Part shown: positions 46,697 through 55,491 of the stretch, piece by piece
How positions within the stretch are numbered: the first letter of the stretch is position 1
Layout of the letters: every line of letters begins with the position of its first letter
Assembly: GCA_958296245.1 (NCBI GenBank)
Contig: OY282458.1
Location: 1,572,777-1,636,776, forward strand
Reading direction: 5' to 3'
Source of the DNA: an uncultured Dehalococcoidia bacterium
GTDB lineage: Bacteria; Chloroflexota; Dehalococcoidia; Lucifugimonadales; G958296245
Length of the DNA: 64,000 nucleotides
Notes under the pieces: model-generated
Databases searched by the model: none
Seen by the model: the letters and a program-made list of their open reading frames with translations, nothing else
What the model was told of the DNA's origin: nothing
Position numbers and translations under genes: made by a program

Positions 46697-48264
46697 TAGC
46701 GCCTCCGAGAGGTCTGCGCTTGACCGTCGACCAAGTGGGCCATCTCCTCCTGTACGAGCCTTACCACGAGGTCGTCCAGCTGCTGGATCGTGTACTGGCT
46801 CACGTGGTGGGGCGTCGCGCCGCCGGCGCCGTAGACGATGAAGATGAACCGGCCCATCGTATGCTGGGATATCTGCCTGAAGACGTATTCGCCCTGGTCG
46901 TCCAACCCGCTGGAAGCTATGGTGAATATCTTGATGCCCCGGCGGTGGGCCTCGATCATCTCCTCGGCGTAGTCGTTGTCCTGCGAGTAGTCCAGGTGAG
47001 GAGGGGCATCGGCGATCATGAAGACCAGGCGAATGGCGTCGCCCAGCCGCCAGCTAGGCCCGTGTACGGCCTCGTGGAGCGCCTCGTTGACCGACTCCGG
47101 GTAGTCACCCCCGCCGTCGGCGTGTACTCCCTGAATCGTATTCAGGAACTGTTGCACGTCGCGGTCGAAGTCGAAGGTCAGGGTAACGTAGTCGTCGCCC
47201 CTATCCCTGTAAGTTACCATCCCGAAGCGCAGGTCGGGCCGCGACGGCAGGTTGTGTATCCGCTCCGATATGGACAGGAGCGTATCCTTGACCTGGTCTA
47301 TCTCGTCGGCCATGCTGCCCGTGGAATCCAGCAGGAACAGGACGTCGAGCGGGACTCTGCGGCTGTTGGACCTGTCCACGTCGAGCTTCACGACCCACTC
47401 GTTCCCCTGGCGGCGAGTGGTGTCCAAGTACTGGCTCACGCCGTCTTTCTCGACGTGGAGGCGGAAGGCCGAAACGTTGCTGGCTTGAGGGAATGCCCGT
47501 GGAAAGAACAACGATTGTCCGTTGGCGTAGGTGCGCCCTTCGAAGATCGTCGTCTGGTCCGCGGAAACTCGCACGATCGCGTTGGGAACGGGCCGGCCGC
47601 GGGAGTCCCTCACCGAGATGACGTACCGCTCGGACACGTCGACGTCGTGAACGCGCGGGCCGGCATAGCTGCTGCGATACCGCAGGTATTCTCCCCAGCG
47701 TTCGTTGTCGTCTACCTCGCCTGCCGAGAGCGTTACCGGATTGGGCCTGGAACGCCTCCTCTCGGGACTCGGTGAGCCGGACGCGGGCGCCGCCGAGTCC
47801 GATTCGGCGGACTCCGCCTCCACCATGGCCTCTATCTCTCTGACCACGTCCTTCTCCACCACTACCGGCACCTCCTTGACCACCTCCTTCTCCACCACTA
47901 CCGTCTCCCCCGGCACACTGACCTCTCTGACAACCTCCACCTCCACCTCTCTGACAACTTCCTTCTCCACCACCACCTCGACCGGCACCTCCACCTCTCT
48001 GACAACTTCCTTCTCCACCACCACCTCGACCGGCACCTCCACCTCTCTGACAACTTCCTTCTCCACCACCACCTCGACCGGCACCTCTACCTCTCTGACA
48101 ACTTCCTTCTCCACCACCACCGGTACCTCTTTGACCACTGTCTCAGTGACGACCTCAGTCACAGGCACCTCTTTGACCGTTTCCCTTGAACAGGCCACCA
48201 GCGCTATAGCCAACACAGCCATCACTCCGGCGGCGGCGTATATCCCCAAACGGCGTATCATCAT
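46696..48264 (-). CDS. VWA-domain lipoprotein with V/E/K stalk repeats
   Basis: The 522-residue lipoprotein has lipobox A-L-V-A-C25, then about 110 residues of repeats around V-E-V-P-V-E-V-V-V-E-K-E-V-V-R-E; three units are exact 48-bp DNA repeats. A Ser/Pro/Arg-rich linker, a possible small beta domain and a von Willebrand A domain (F-L-L-D-S-T-G-S-M-A-D-E) follow, with a late aspartate site M-I-A-D-A-P-P-H. GGAGGGAGTA precedes tandem ATGs. The stop is inside the end of R1 copy F. It is divergent from the HTH-TM-TPR gene across 164 bases, which suggests shared control. It is expected to stand on the cell surface on its stalk. Confidence 0.88.
   Translation of the reverse strand: MMIRRLGIYAAAGVMAVLAIALVACSRETVKEVPVTEVVTETVVKEVPVVVEKEVVREVEVPVEVVVEKEVVREVEVPVEVVVEKEVVREVEVPVEVVVEKEVVREVEVEVVREVSVPGETVVVEKEVVKEVPVVVEKDVVREIEAMVEAESAESDSAAPASGSPSPERRRSRPNPVTLSAGEVDDNERWGEYLRYRSSYAGPRVHDVDVSERYVISVRDSRGRPVPNAIVRVSADQTTIFEGRTYANGQSLFFPRAFPQASNVSAFRLHVEKDGVSQYLDTTRRQGNEWVVKLDVDRSNSRRVPLDVLFLLDSTGSMADEIDQVKDTLLSISERIHNLPSRPDLRFGMVTYRDRGDDYVTLTFDFDRDVQQFLNTIQGVHADGGGDYPESVNEALHEAVHGPSWRLGDAIRLVFMIADAPPHLDYSQDNDYAEEMIEAHRRGIKIFTIASSGLDDQGEYVFRQISQHTMGRFIFIVYGAGGATPHHVSQYTIQQLDDLVVRLVQEEMAHLVDGQAQTSRRR
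47940..48110 (-). repeat. 48-bp in-frame tandem repeats in the stalk
   Basis: About three and a half 48-bp units, each encoding V-E-V-P-V-E-V-V-V-E-K-E-V-V-R-E, follow each other almost without change. Such a run can gain or lose units by slippage, altering stalk length without changing frame. Confidence 0.85.
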
Positions 48265-48384
48265 TACTCCCTCCTCACGCGGCGCAGCGGCCACGGTTGT
48301 CGGCTTGACCGGTCTGCTCCCTGCGGGCGCATCCGTCAGCTGCGCGACCAGCATGGCAAGACGGTCTGTACACTCCGAACAGCA

Positions 48385-48424
48385 GTTACGTTACACTTGG
48401 GTTGTATCACGTATCAGAGTTGTA
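48385..48424 (+). promoter_or_regulatory. Repeat elements in the divergent control region
   Basis: Between the VWA lipoprotein and HTH-TM-TPR genes, GTTAC occurs twice in tandem (48385-48394) and GTTGTA twice 18 bp apart (48401 and 48419). The second copy forms GTTGTAACAT just before the ATG. These may be operator half-sites for the HTH protein; no clear promoter can be assigned. Confidence 0.35.
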
Positions 48425-48428
48425 ACAT

Positions 48429-50333
48429 ATGGCCACTTTCGCCGAGCTGTTGACCAAATACATGACCCGGACCGGCATCGGCGACGCCGAGTTGGCGCGC
48501 CGTGTCGGGGTGAGCCGGCTCACCCTGGTACGCTGGAAGGAGGGGGTAACCAGCCGGCCCCGCCACCGGGAGGACGTGATCCGCTGCGCGGAGCTGCTCC
48601 GCCTAGAGCCGGAAGAGCGGGACGGGTTGCTTCTGGCCGCGGGCTTTTCCCCGGACAGCGCCCCAGACCCCATCGAGCCGCTCACGCCGGAGCACGCCGA
48701 GGAGACACAGCCGGCCTCCGGGTCAGCGGCTGCTCCGGCGCCGCGTAAGCTGAAGAGGCTCATGATAGCGGGCGCGGTTGGCGCGGTCATGCTGGCCGTA
48801 CTCGCGGGCGGTCTTGCGGCGGTCATGCTGAGCCGCCCCGCCCTCCCGGAGGCCGCAGACGGGGAGTCGCTCATCGTCATGGCGCCGTTCGTCAACTACA
48901 CAGGGGGGCAGCAGGGATTCAACGTTCGAGGCCGGCTGAAGCAAGAGATAGACCGAGAGCTCGAGGCGGCGGGGCTTGAACAGGTGAGAACGGCCGAGTG
49001 GCCGGAGGAGATCGAGGGGGAGGATGCGGCGGTGACGGCGGGGAGACAGTCCGGCGCCACGATCGTTATCTGGGGGGAGTACGACAGCGGGAGGGTCATC
49101 GCCGCGTTCACGACCCCCCACAGCCGTTCAGAAATGCGCGAACAGCAGAGCGTGTACCTAGCGTCTTCGCCTTCCGATCTGCCCGCAACGGTCAACGTAA
49201 CCCTGACCGAAGAGGTCCGCCACGTAGCGTTGCTGACACTCGGTCAGCTCTACTTGGAGCAGAGGGAGTACGACCATGCCAAGACGGTCTTGATCCAAGC
49301 CATGAGACGGCCGCCCTCGGACCCCGAGGCGCTGGCCGGCTTGAGGTTCCGATTGGGACGCGCGTATCAGGGAGGAGAGAAGGTGGACCTCGACGAGGCG
49401 ATAACGCTGTTCACACAGGTACTCGCCGTTCAGCCCCGCTCCGTAGATACCCACAACAGCCGGGCGCTGGCCTATCTGGACCGCGGCACGTCCGGCGACG
49501 TGGAACGAGCCATCGCGGACCTGACCAGGGCGGCGGCTATCGATCCCAAGAGTGCCGCCACGTACGTCAACCTAGCGGTCGCCTATAGCGAACGCCGTCA
49601 GGCCGGGGACTTGGACCGGGCCATATCGGAGCTGACTCGGGCTATACAGATGCGGGCCGATTACGCCGGCGCATACGTCAACCGGGCGGTGATCTACGTG
49701 GAAAGGGGCGGGGCCGAGGACCTCGAGCGGGCTTTCGACGACGTCGAGCACGCCCTGGGGCTGGACCCCGATCTATCGACCGCGTTCCTCAGCCGAGGGA
49801 ATGCCCACCTGGCCCGAGGACTGGCCGGCGACTACGACCGCGCTTTGGAAGACTTTGGCCGCGCGATCCAGTTGGCGCCCAACTCCCCCATGGCGTACTT
49901 CAACCGGGGCCTGGCTTACTCTTCGCTTAGGGACTTGAACAGATCGTTGGCCGACCTGCGAAGAGCCCAAAGGTTGCGTCCGAGCGACCTCAAGTTCAAC
50001 AATACCCTCTGCTGGCAGTTGGGGGTAACGGGAGAGCCCGAGGCGGCGCTTGCCTACTGCGATCTGGCCGTCAAGGCCGACCCTTCGGGGGTTTCAAAAG
50101 ACAGCCGAGGCCTCGTGTACGCAGTGATGGGCCGAGCCGCCGAAGCGATCGACGACTTCGACTCGTTCCTTGCATGGGTGGACAGCTCGCCAAAGGAGAC
50201 TTGCCGAAGCTATTACCGACCCAGCCGCATGGCGTGGATAGAAGCACTGCGGGCAGGCGAAATCCCATTCGACGCGGAAACGCTTCACGGGTTGCGCGTC
50301 AGACCGAGAATGTCCAGAGATGATCCTTGCTGA
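48429..50333 (+). CDS. HTH-TM-TolB/FlgO-like-TPR membrane protein
   Basis: The 634-residue protein has an N-terminal lambda-type HTH (A-E-L-A-R-R-V-G-V-S-R-L-T-L-V-R-W; residues 1-75), a Pro/Ala linker and one membrane helix (about 113-135). An outer alpha/beta domain follows (I-V-M-A-P-F-V-N-Y-T-G-G…G-A-T-I-V-I-W-G-E), resembling TolB-N/FlgO-like domains, then about seven TPR repeats (270-575). The layout is that of a one-component sensor: cytoplasmic DNA binding, outside protein-binding repeats. It is divergent from the stalked VWA lipoprotein, a plausible target and partner. I infer it senses envelope state; no ligand is known. Confidence 0.85.
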   Translation: MATFAELLTKYMTRTGIGDAELARRVGVSRLTLVRWKEGVTSRPRHREDVIRCAELLRLEPEERDGLLLAAGFSPDSAPDPIEPLTPEHAEETQPASGSAAAPAPRKLKRLMIAGAVGAVMLAVLAGGLAAVMLSRPALPEAADGESLIVMAPFVNYTGGQQGFNVRGRLKQEIDRELEAAGLEQVRTAEWPEEIEGEDAAVTAGRQSGATIVIWGEYDSGRVIAAFTTPHSRSEMREQQSVYLASSPSDLPATVNVTLTEEVRHVALLTLGQLYLEQREYDHAKTVLIQAMRRPPSDPEALAGLRFRLGRAYQGGEKVDLDEAITLFTQVLAVQPRSVDTHNSRALAYLDRGTSGDVERAIADLTRAAAIDPKSAATYVNLAVAYSERRQAGDLDRAISELTRAIQMRADYAGAYVNRAVIYVERGGAEDLERAFDDVEHALGLDPDLSTAFLSRGNAHLARGLAGDYDRALEDFGRAIQLAPNSPMAYFNRGLAYSSLRDLNRSLADLRRAQRLRPSDLKFNNTLCWQLGVTGEPEAALAYCDLAVKADPSGVSKDSRGLVYAVMGRAAEAIDDFDSFLAWVDSSPKETCRSYYRPSRMAWIEALRAGEIPFDAETLHGLRVRPRMSRDDPC

Positions 50334-50357
50334 AGATACTGGCCGGAGGTGATACGG

Positions 50358-51311
50358 ATGGATAGCGTCATGACCGTCACGGGGCCCGTGCCCGCCAACC
50401 GGCTCGGCTTCACGTTGATACACGAGCACATCTTTCTCGATCTAATGCGCGACGTCTGGTCGGGAGACGGTTTTCTGAACGACCCCGAGCTCGCAGTTGA
50501 AGAGATCGGGGCCTTCAGAGACGCCGGCGGCGCTACCATCGTCGACCAGACGAGCGGCGGCCTTCGGGGCAACGATCACGACCTATTCCCCGTCAAGCAC
50601 GCCGTGGCGGTGCGCCAGGTCGCCGAGCGCACGGGGGTAAACATCGTCCTTGGATGCGGATGGTATAGGGAGACCTACTACGAGCCTTCCCTGTGGAGGA
50701 AGAAGACCGACGAGATCGCCGAAGAGATGGTTGTCGACTTGACGGACGGCATCGAGGGCACCGACGTCAGGGCTGGCATCATCGGCGAGATCGGCGCCCA
50801 CTTCACGTGGCTGTCGCCGGTGGAAGAGCGCGTGCTGAGGGCTGCCGCCCGCGCCCAGAGGAAGACCGGCGTGCTCCTCACCACCCACTCTACGCGCGGG
50901 CCGGTCGGTCTCGACCAGCTGGACATCCTGGAGAAAGAGGGCGTCGACCCGCGCCGGGTGTCGGTGGGCCACTGTCACAGCTACCCCTACTTCGAATACA
51001 GCGCGGAGATCGCCAGGCGCGGGGCCTTCATCTGCTTCGACCGGATGGGCACCTTGCTCAAGGCCAATGATTACGAGCGCGAGAAGCTGCTCGGGCTCCT
51101 GAGTCGGATACTGGACGCCGGGCTGATCGACCACCTGCTCTTCTCACACGACATCTGCTACAAGAAGGACTTCAAGGCATACGGCGGCTTCGGCTACGAT
51201 TTCATCCCCACCCGGCTCCTGGGTATACTGGCCGACCTCGGCGTCGACGAAGAGCAGTTCCACCGCATTATGGTAGATAACCCACGGCGCGCGCTCACCG
51301 GCGCGGGCTGA
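50358..51311 (+). CDS. Phosphotriesterase-family amidohydrolase
   Basis: The 317-residue TIM-barrel metal hydrolase has the first metal pair H-E-H in T-L-I-H-E-H-I-F, later His ligands T-T-H-S-T-R-G and V-G-H-C-H, and the final Asp in F-S-H-D-I-C-Y. At the bridging position, phosphotriesterase has a carboxylated Lys; here G-E-I-G offers Glu, as in the phosphotriesterase-homology protein PHP. It likely cleaves a lactone or ester. ATG 50358 follows GGAGGTGATACGG. It lies 24 bases after the TPR gene but appears functionally separate. Confidence 0.9.
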   Translation: MDSVMTVTGPVPANRLGFTLIHEHIFLDLMRDVWSGDGFLNDPELAVEEIGAFRDAGGATIVDQTSGGLRGNDHDLFPVKHAVAVRQVAERTGVNIVLGCGWYRETYYEPSLWRKKTDEIAEEMVVDLTDGIEGTDVRAGIIGEIGAHFTWLSPVEERVLRAAARAQRKTGVLLTTHSTRGPVGLDQLDILEKEGVDPRRVSVGHCHSYPYFEYSAEIARRGAFICFDRMGTLLKANDYEREKLLGLLSRILDAGLIDHLLFSHDICYKKDFKAYGGFGYDFIPTRLLGILADLGVDEEQFHRIMVDNPRRALTGAG

Positions 51312-51312
51312 C

Positions 51313-51354
51313 AGGCGGCAGACGATACGGACAGATACGGCTGGGCTGCCGCCT
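51313..51354. terminator. Hairpin between convergent genes, no T-tract
   Basis: AGGCGGCAG and CTGCCGCCT pair perfectly over nine bases across a 24-base loop, in the 47-base gap between the phosphotriesterase-family and Gfo/Idh stop codons. Confidence 0.5.
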
Positions 51355-51358
51355 CTCC

Positions 51359-52396
51359 TTAAAGCGAGTCGATGGCGAGGCTGCGGTCCAGGCCGCCGGG
51401 GACGCGGACGCGGCTGCAGTCCCGGCGTGACGAGCAGTAGATGCCTACTATCTGCTCCAGCGCCTTGAGCGCTGTCCGGCCGTTGGAGACCGGCTCCGGT
51501 CCGCCCTCTATGGCCTCCACCAGCTCGTCGATTAGCTTAACCATAGGCGAGACGTAGTTGAGACTCTGCGGGAAGGGATAGACGACGGGCTCATAGCCCA
51601 TCCGGCTCCCAGGTCTGTTGCGCCAAAGCCGGAGGTCGTAGCGGCTGATGACCATCTCCCCGTCCGAGCCGATGACGTGCAGCCTGAAGCCGACGGGGTT
51701 ATCCTTGAAGCCGTTCACAAAACCCCGCACGCCGTTCTCGTATTCGAATATGGCGTTGCCTCCCGGGTCGCGTTCGCCTCCCGCTTGGATCTCGCCGCTA
51801 ACCCAGCTTACCTGCGCGTCTCCGACGATGAAGTTCATCAGGTCCATGCCGTGTGTGCCTATCCACATCAACCTACTTGGGAATAGCATCATCAGGCTGT
51901 GCAACTCGCCGACTGCGCCCGACTGCGCCAGCTCGGCGGCTTTCCGGTAGACTGCGTCGCCCCGGCGGGTGTGGTTCACGGCCAAGGGGATACCGGCGTT
52001 GGCGCACGAGGCCACTACCCTATCGGCGCCAACCAGGCTGCTGGCGATCGGCTTTTCTAGGAAGATGGCCTTGACGCCGGCTTCCACAGCCGCCAAGGCC
52101 ATCTCCTCGTGCAAGGGGGTCGGCGTGGCTATGCTGACGACGTCGGGTTGCTCCGCGCGCAACATATCCCGGTAGTCGGCGTAGACGTGATTAGCTATAC
52201 CCCAACGCTCCCCGAAGGCCAGCCGCCTTTCTTGGTCGATTTCGGCGGCTGCAACGAGTTCCACGCGGGCGGCGGCCTCGTAGGACGGGGCGTGGCCGTG
52301 CGGCAGCACCCAACGCCCCGGTGCGCCCAACATGTCGTCGCCTATGGTGCTCGCGACGTCACCGCATCCGATGACGGCGGCGCGGTAGGCGGTCAC
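51359..52396 (-). CDS. Gfo/Idh/MocA-family oxidoreductase
   Basis: The 345-residue NAD(P) oxidoreductase has an N-terminal Rossmann motif V-I-G-C-G-D-V-A-S, the signature E-K-P in I-F-L-E-K-P-I-A-S-S, and a C-terminal alpha/beta domain with G-T-H-G-M-D-L-M-N near the active site. The family acts on sugars, inositols and biliverdin. I start at GTG 52396 (V-T-A-Y-R-A-A-V-I-G), four bases after the upstream gene's stop; the longer frame adds 29 unrelated residues. It is the second gene of an operon with the DUF3830 fusion, which suggests a small-molecule pathway of unknown kind. Confidence 0.9.
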   Translation of the reverse strand: MTAYRAAVIGCGDVASTIGDDMLGAPGRWVLPHGHAPSYEAAARVELVAAAEIDQERRLAFGERWGIANHVYADYRDMLRAEQPDVVSIATPTPLHEEMALAAVEAGVKAIFLEKPIASSLVGADRVVASCANAGIPLAVNHTRRGDAVYRKAAELAQSGAVGELHSLMMLFPSRLMWIGTHGMDLMNFIVGDAQVSWVSGEIQAGGERDPGGNAIFEYENGVRGFVNGFKDNPVGFRLHVIGSDGEMVISRYDLRLWRNRPGSRMGYEPVVYPFPQSLNYVSPMVKLIDELVEAIEGGPEPVSNGRTALKALEQIVGIYCSSRRDCSRVRVPGGLDRSLAIDSL

Positions 52397-52400
52397 GGCG

Positions 52401-53309
52401 TCACCGTCCAAGTCGCGGCTCCTCTGCGCGGGCAGGGCTGCGCTGCAAGGCGCGGTCCATGTCCCCCCAGGGCACCGCTGCATCTACCCATGACTGGAGC
52501 CGGTTGGTGTAGAGTACCAGGCTGTCGATCACGGCGATCAGACCTCGCCGGGTGGGCCTTGGCGACTGATCTAGGTCGTCTGAGACGCGTCCGAGCAGGT
52601 CGCAGGCTTCGGGGAAGCCCCAGTGCGCCAGGCGGCTTCGAGTCCTCCGTATCATGGCCGACGTGATGCGGGCAAGTTGCACGGGCGACAGCTTCCCGTC
52701 CGCGGCGAGGTCCCGAAAGACCAAGAGGTTCTCAACGATCCAGAACAGGTCGAAGTTTGCGTAGAGCACGCACGGCATGTTCCCCATCGGCGGACGCTCG
52801 AAGCTTCGCAAAGCGCTCACGTCGCCCGGCTCGCTTGACCATATGTCGGCCAGCGCCTGCCGCACCACGGATTCGAGTGCGGACCCACTTCCGCGTCGGG
52901 GCCGGGCCTTCGGGCCTTCCCCTCGTTCAATACGCACCGGAGCAGGGCCGCCGCTCAGGATGGTTTGGCCTGCCTGCCGCGCCGCGTCGAGGTCGTCGGG
53001 ATGGACACGCGCGAACAGGCTGACGCTGGCGAAGGGGGCAATCTCGCCGTAGAAGAGGCATAGCGTCTGCCGCGCCGGGTAGTAACCTATGTCCCCCGGT
53101 GAGACCGAAGGGACCTCGTTCTCGGGTTCCTCGTAGAACGGCGTCATCACTATGAGCTCCTCTCCGGCAAACTTCGCGTGCACCGCGAAGCTGTCGAGGG
53201 GGAGACACGCACGGAAAGCCGAGCATATCCGCGGAGCGTCACCGTCCAGCAGGAAGACCCTAACGGGGCGCCCGCCCATTACCAGGGTGAATACGCTATC
53301 TTCGCTCAT
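52401..53309 (-). CDS. DUF3830 (cyclophilin-like) protein with an extra C-terminal domain
   Basis: The 302-residue protein's first 110 residues match the cyclophilin-like DUF3830 family (C-S-A-F-R-A-C-L-P, F-A-G-E-E-L, P-G-D-I-G-Y-Y-P, L-C-L-F-Y-G). DUF3830 proteins are usually single-domain, about 140-170 residues. Here a basic linker (P-K-A-R-P-R-R-G-S-G) leads to about 160 mostly helical residues that I do not recognise (F-D-L-F-W-I-V-E-N-L-L-V-F-R-D-L…). It may bind a small ligand and stabilise or regulate its partner oxidoreductase, encoded four bases downstream. Function unknown. Confidence 0.78.
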   Translation of the reverse strand: MSEDSVFTLVMGGRPVRVFLLDGDAPRICSAFRACLPLDSFAVHAKFAGEELIVMTPFYEEPENEVPSVSPGDIGYYPARQTLCLFYGEIAPFASVSLFARVHPDDLDAARQAGQTILSGGPAPVRIERGEGPKARPRRGSGSALESVVRQALADIWSSEPGDVSALRSFERPPMGNMPCVLYANFDLFWIVENLLVFRDLAADGKLSPVQLARITSAMIRRTRSRLAHWGFPEACDLLGRVSDDLDQSPRPTRRGLIAVIDSLVLYTNRLQSWVDAAVPWGDMDRALQRSPARAEEPRLGR

Positions 53310-53442
53310 CCCAGGGAACTTGACCGCTCTCTTCCTGCTTGACGCCGTGATAATGCCCGAAGCTCACCTCATCGGCGCTCCGGTCTACATATCTGGTCGC
53401 TGACAATCGGCACGCGATTTCTGGGTGTGGGGCTTGCAGAGC

Positions 53443-55374
53443 CTAACTCGTATCTCCCATGGGGTCATGCTCCGGCTCTTCCTCCTCGTATGCCTCGGAG
53501 TAGCCAGCCGAGGTCAACGCTTCCTTGAAGACTTCGGCGCCGCTGCCAATCTCCTTGCCCATGGCCTGTCCGATCAGCCTAAGCATTGCTTCACCTCGTT
53601 CTATGAACGAGTGCCCGAAGTTGTCTGTCTCCAAGTGCGCGGGGTTCAACCAATGAGCCTTAAGTGCCTGTTCTAATCTCTCTCTGCCCATGTCTTTCTC
53701 GAGCCGTTTCAGGTAGGTCGACGGAGCACGCCCGCCGATGATCTGGTTCGTGGTCTTGCTGAGAGGCGTCTTGTTGATCACCGAATCGTAGAGGCGCGGC
53801 GGGATGGCAGGCTTCGAGCTTCGGCACCAAGCGGCTGGGAAGACGTGGTGTATGTCGATGTTCTCTGCACCATAGGCACGAAGGGACAGAGGCTGGTTGC
53901 TTCGCCAGTCATTCGCTCTGTTTTTCATCTGCAATGCGTATATGCCCTTGTACGCCGCGCTGTTACGTTTACGGAGCGTCAGCAGCCGCTCGGGAATGAA
54001 GCTGGCCTCCACAATCAAGGTTGGCTGGGGTCCACCCCTTACGTACTCCGCGACTTGAGCCAGATCCAGCGCGTACTGGGTCTCGATTGTTCCACCGTAG
54101 GTTTCGCTGAAAATGCCTGCCCAATACCAGTGGGCAAGCCTCTCGGCGGCATTCGCGGGCACCAGCTCGTCGCCCAGCTCCACGTACAGAGCGGCCATCG
54201 GCACTAGTTGGGTGTTGTATGGGACATTATGACGCCCAAAAACAAACTGACTCTCCAGGAACTTCGCCGCCTCGCGCAAGCCCTTCTCAACCTTATCGGC
54301 CCATTCCTGGTAATCGCTGAACCGCAGATTGAGAACGTCTCGTCTCTTGCAGCTTATGGGAGGCAGCCTGTTCGCAGGCTGGCCGTCTCTGATGGCCTGT
54401 CGCCGACCTTCCTGAGTCTTGAGCAGGGTAATCGCCTGCAGGAAATGGTCACCCCATATCCCCTGAAGCACGCCGTGGCTGGAGTGGAGGCGATTTCTGC
54501 GCTCATCCCAGTCCTCTCGGAGCGAGAATCCCTCCGACTCAGCGGCGAAGGAGGCCGTCACCAACTCAAAGACGTTTAGTGGTACTCCGCCTGTGTTGAC
54601 CTTCTCGAATACGGTGCAGACAGCCTCTTTCGGAGTTCCCTTATCCAGGTGGATGACGGGCAGCAGGTATTTTGCAAATGGCTGTATGACTAGATGGTTG
54701 AACCTATTGAAGAAGTCGCCAGCACTATTCGTGGGGTGACCGGCTCGGCTACTCCAGTGATCGATGTAGCCTAGTAACCAATTCATGGGTTCGAATAGGC
54801 GCTCCGTAGGAAACATGTGGTTCTCGTACTCGAACTCCGGCTTGGAGAGGTCTCGTACCGTCTCACGTCCGAAGTCGCGGGTGACTTTCTTGTTTTCGGG
54901 AACACTGATGACCGCTTCATCTCTGTCACCAGACTCCGACACTGCCTCCTGCATGTCGATGTAGTACCAGCGTCGAGTCTTCTTGCCGCGGTTATCCTGC
55001 GTGGACACGGGACCGGGGTGTCGCAGAGCCTGATACAAGGAAGTGAGCCGCTGCTGGCCATCCAACAGAAACTGGTTGGGTGTAACACCGTTCTTGTCGC
55101 TGACTCCCTCAATCAAGCGGGCCTTGAATCTGATGTCGCCCCCGGCGCCAAGAGTCATGACCGCGCCGACCGGAAACCCGCGGGAGATACTGGTCAGGAG
55201 TCCCTTAATCCTGTCATCGTCCCATATCCAACCTCGTTGAAAATCCGGAAGCTGGATCACACCCTTTTCGATATTGTCCAGCAATGTGCTGAGTAGAATG
55301 GGATTCGTATTGAACAATGGAGACTCCTTGTCGCCGATACGCCGGTCATACCTAGGCTGCCGACTATCTGGCAT
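53443..55374 (-). CDS. DUF262/DUF1524 (GmrSD-type) nuclease-like defence protein
   Basis: The 643-residue protein has a DUF262 ParB/Srx-fold NTP-binding domain at the front (I-Q-L-P-D-F-Q-R-G-W-I-W, then F-L-L-D-G-Q-Q-R-L-T-S-L) and a DUF1524-like His-Me finger nuclease region near residue 510 (I-D-I-H-H-V-F-P-A-A-W, then I-N-K-T-P-L-S…N-Q-I-I-G-G). This is the single-chain plan of GmrSD-type type IV restriction enzymes, which attack modified phage DNA. Its G+C is visibly lower than its neighbours', which suggests transfer. It stands alone. The start is ATG 55374 with AGGTGA upstream. Confidence 0.85.
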   Translation of the reverse strand: MPDSRQPRYDRRIGDKESPLFNTNPILLSTLLDNIEKGVIQLPDFQRGWIWDDDRIKGLLTSISRGFPVGAVMTLGAGGDIRFKARLIEGVSDKNGVTPNQFLLDGQQRLTSLYQALRHPGPVSTQDNRGKKTRRWYYIDMQEAVSESGDRDEAVISVPENKKVTRDFGRETVRDLSKPEFEYENHMFPTERLFEPMNWLLGYIDHWSSRAGHPTNSAGDFFNRFNHLVIQPFAKYLLPVIHLDKGTPKEAVCTVFEKVNTGGVPLNVFELVTASFAAESEGFSLREDWDERRNRLHSSHGVLQGIWGDHFLQAITLLKTQEGRRQAIRDGQPANRLPPISCKRRDVLNLRFSDYQEWADKVEKGLREAAKFLESQFVFGRHNVPYNTQLVPMAALYVELGDELVPANAAERLAHWYWAGIFSETYGGTIETQYALDLAQVAEYVRGGPQPTLIVEASFIPERLLTLRKRNSAAYKGIYALQMKNRANDWRSNQPLSLRAYGAENIDIHHVFPAAWCRSSKPAIPPRLYDSVINKTPLSKTTNQIIGGRAPSTYLKRLEKDMGRERLEQALKAHWLNPAHLETDNFGHSFIERGEAMLRLIGQAMGKEIGSGAEVFKEALTSAGYSEAYEEEEPEHDPMGDTS

Positions 55375-55491
55375 TCATGGTAATCACCTTTCGCCTCGAA
55401 CTCTAGCCCACGAATCCGCCGAAAGGGTTTTTATCTTCCAACTACAACGGCCTCGACACGCTCAGGCCGAATGGATCCCGGGGCTGCCGCC

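Noticed and set aside
47940-48110. Evenly spaced 48-bp repeats that could suggest a CRISPR array
   Set aside because: There are no unique spacers; the units are contiguous, in frame and encode the lipoprotein stalk.
47705-48748. Long plus-strand frame rich in Thr/Ser opposite the stalked VWA gene
   Set aside because: It is the complement of the V/E/K repeats and has no start signal or fold; the minus-strand lipoprotein is clearly the gene.
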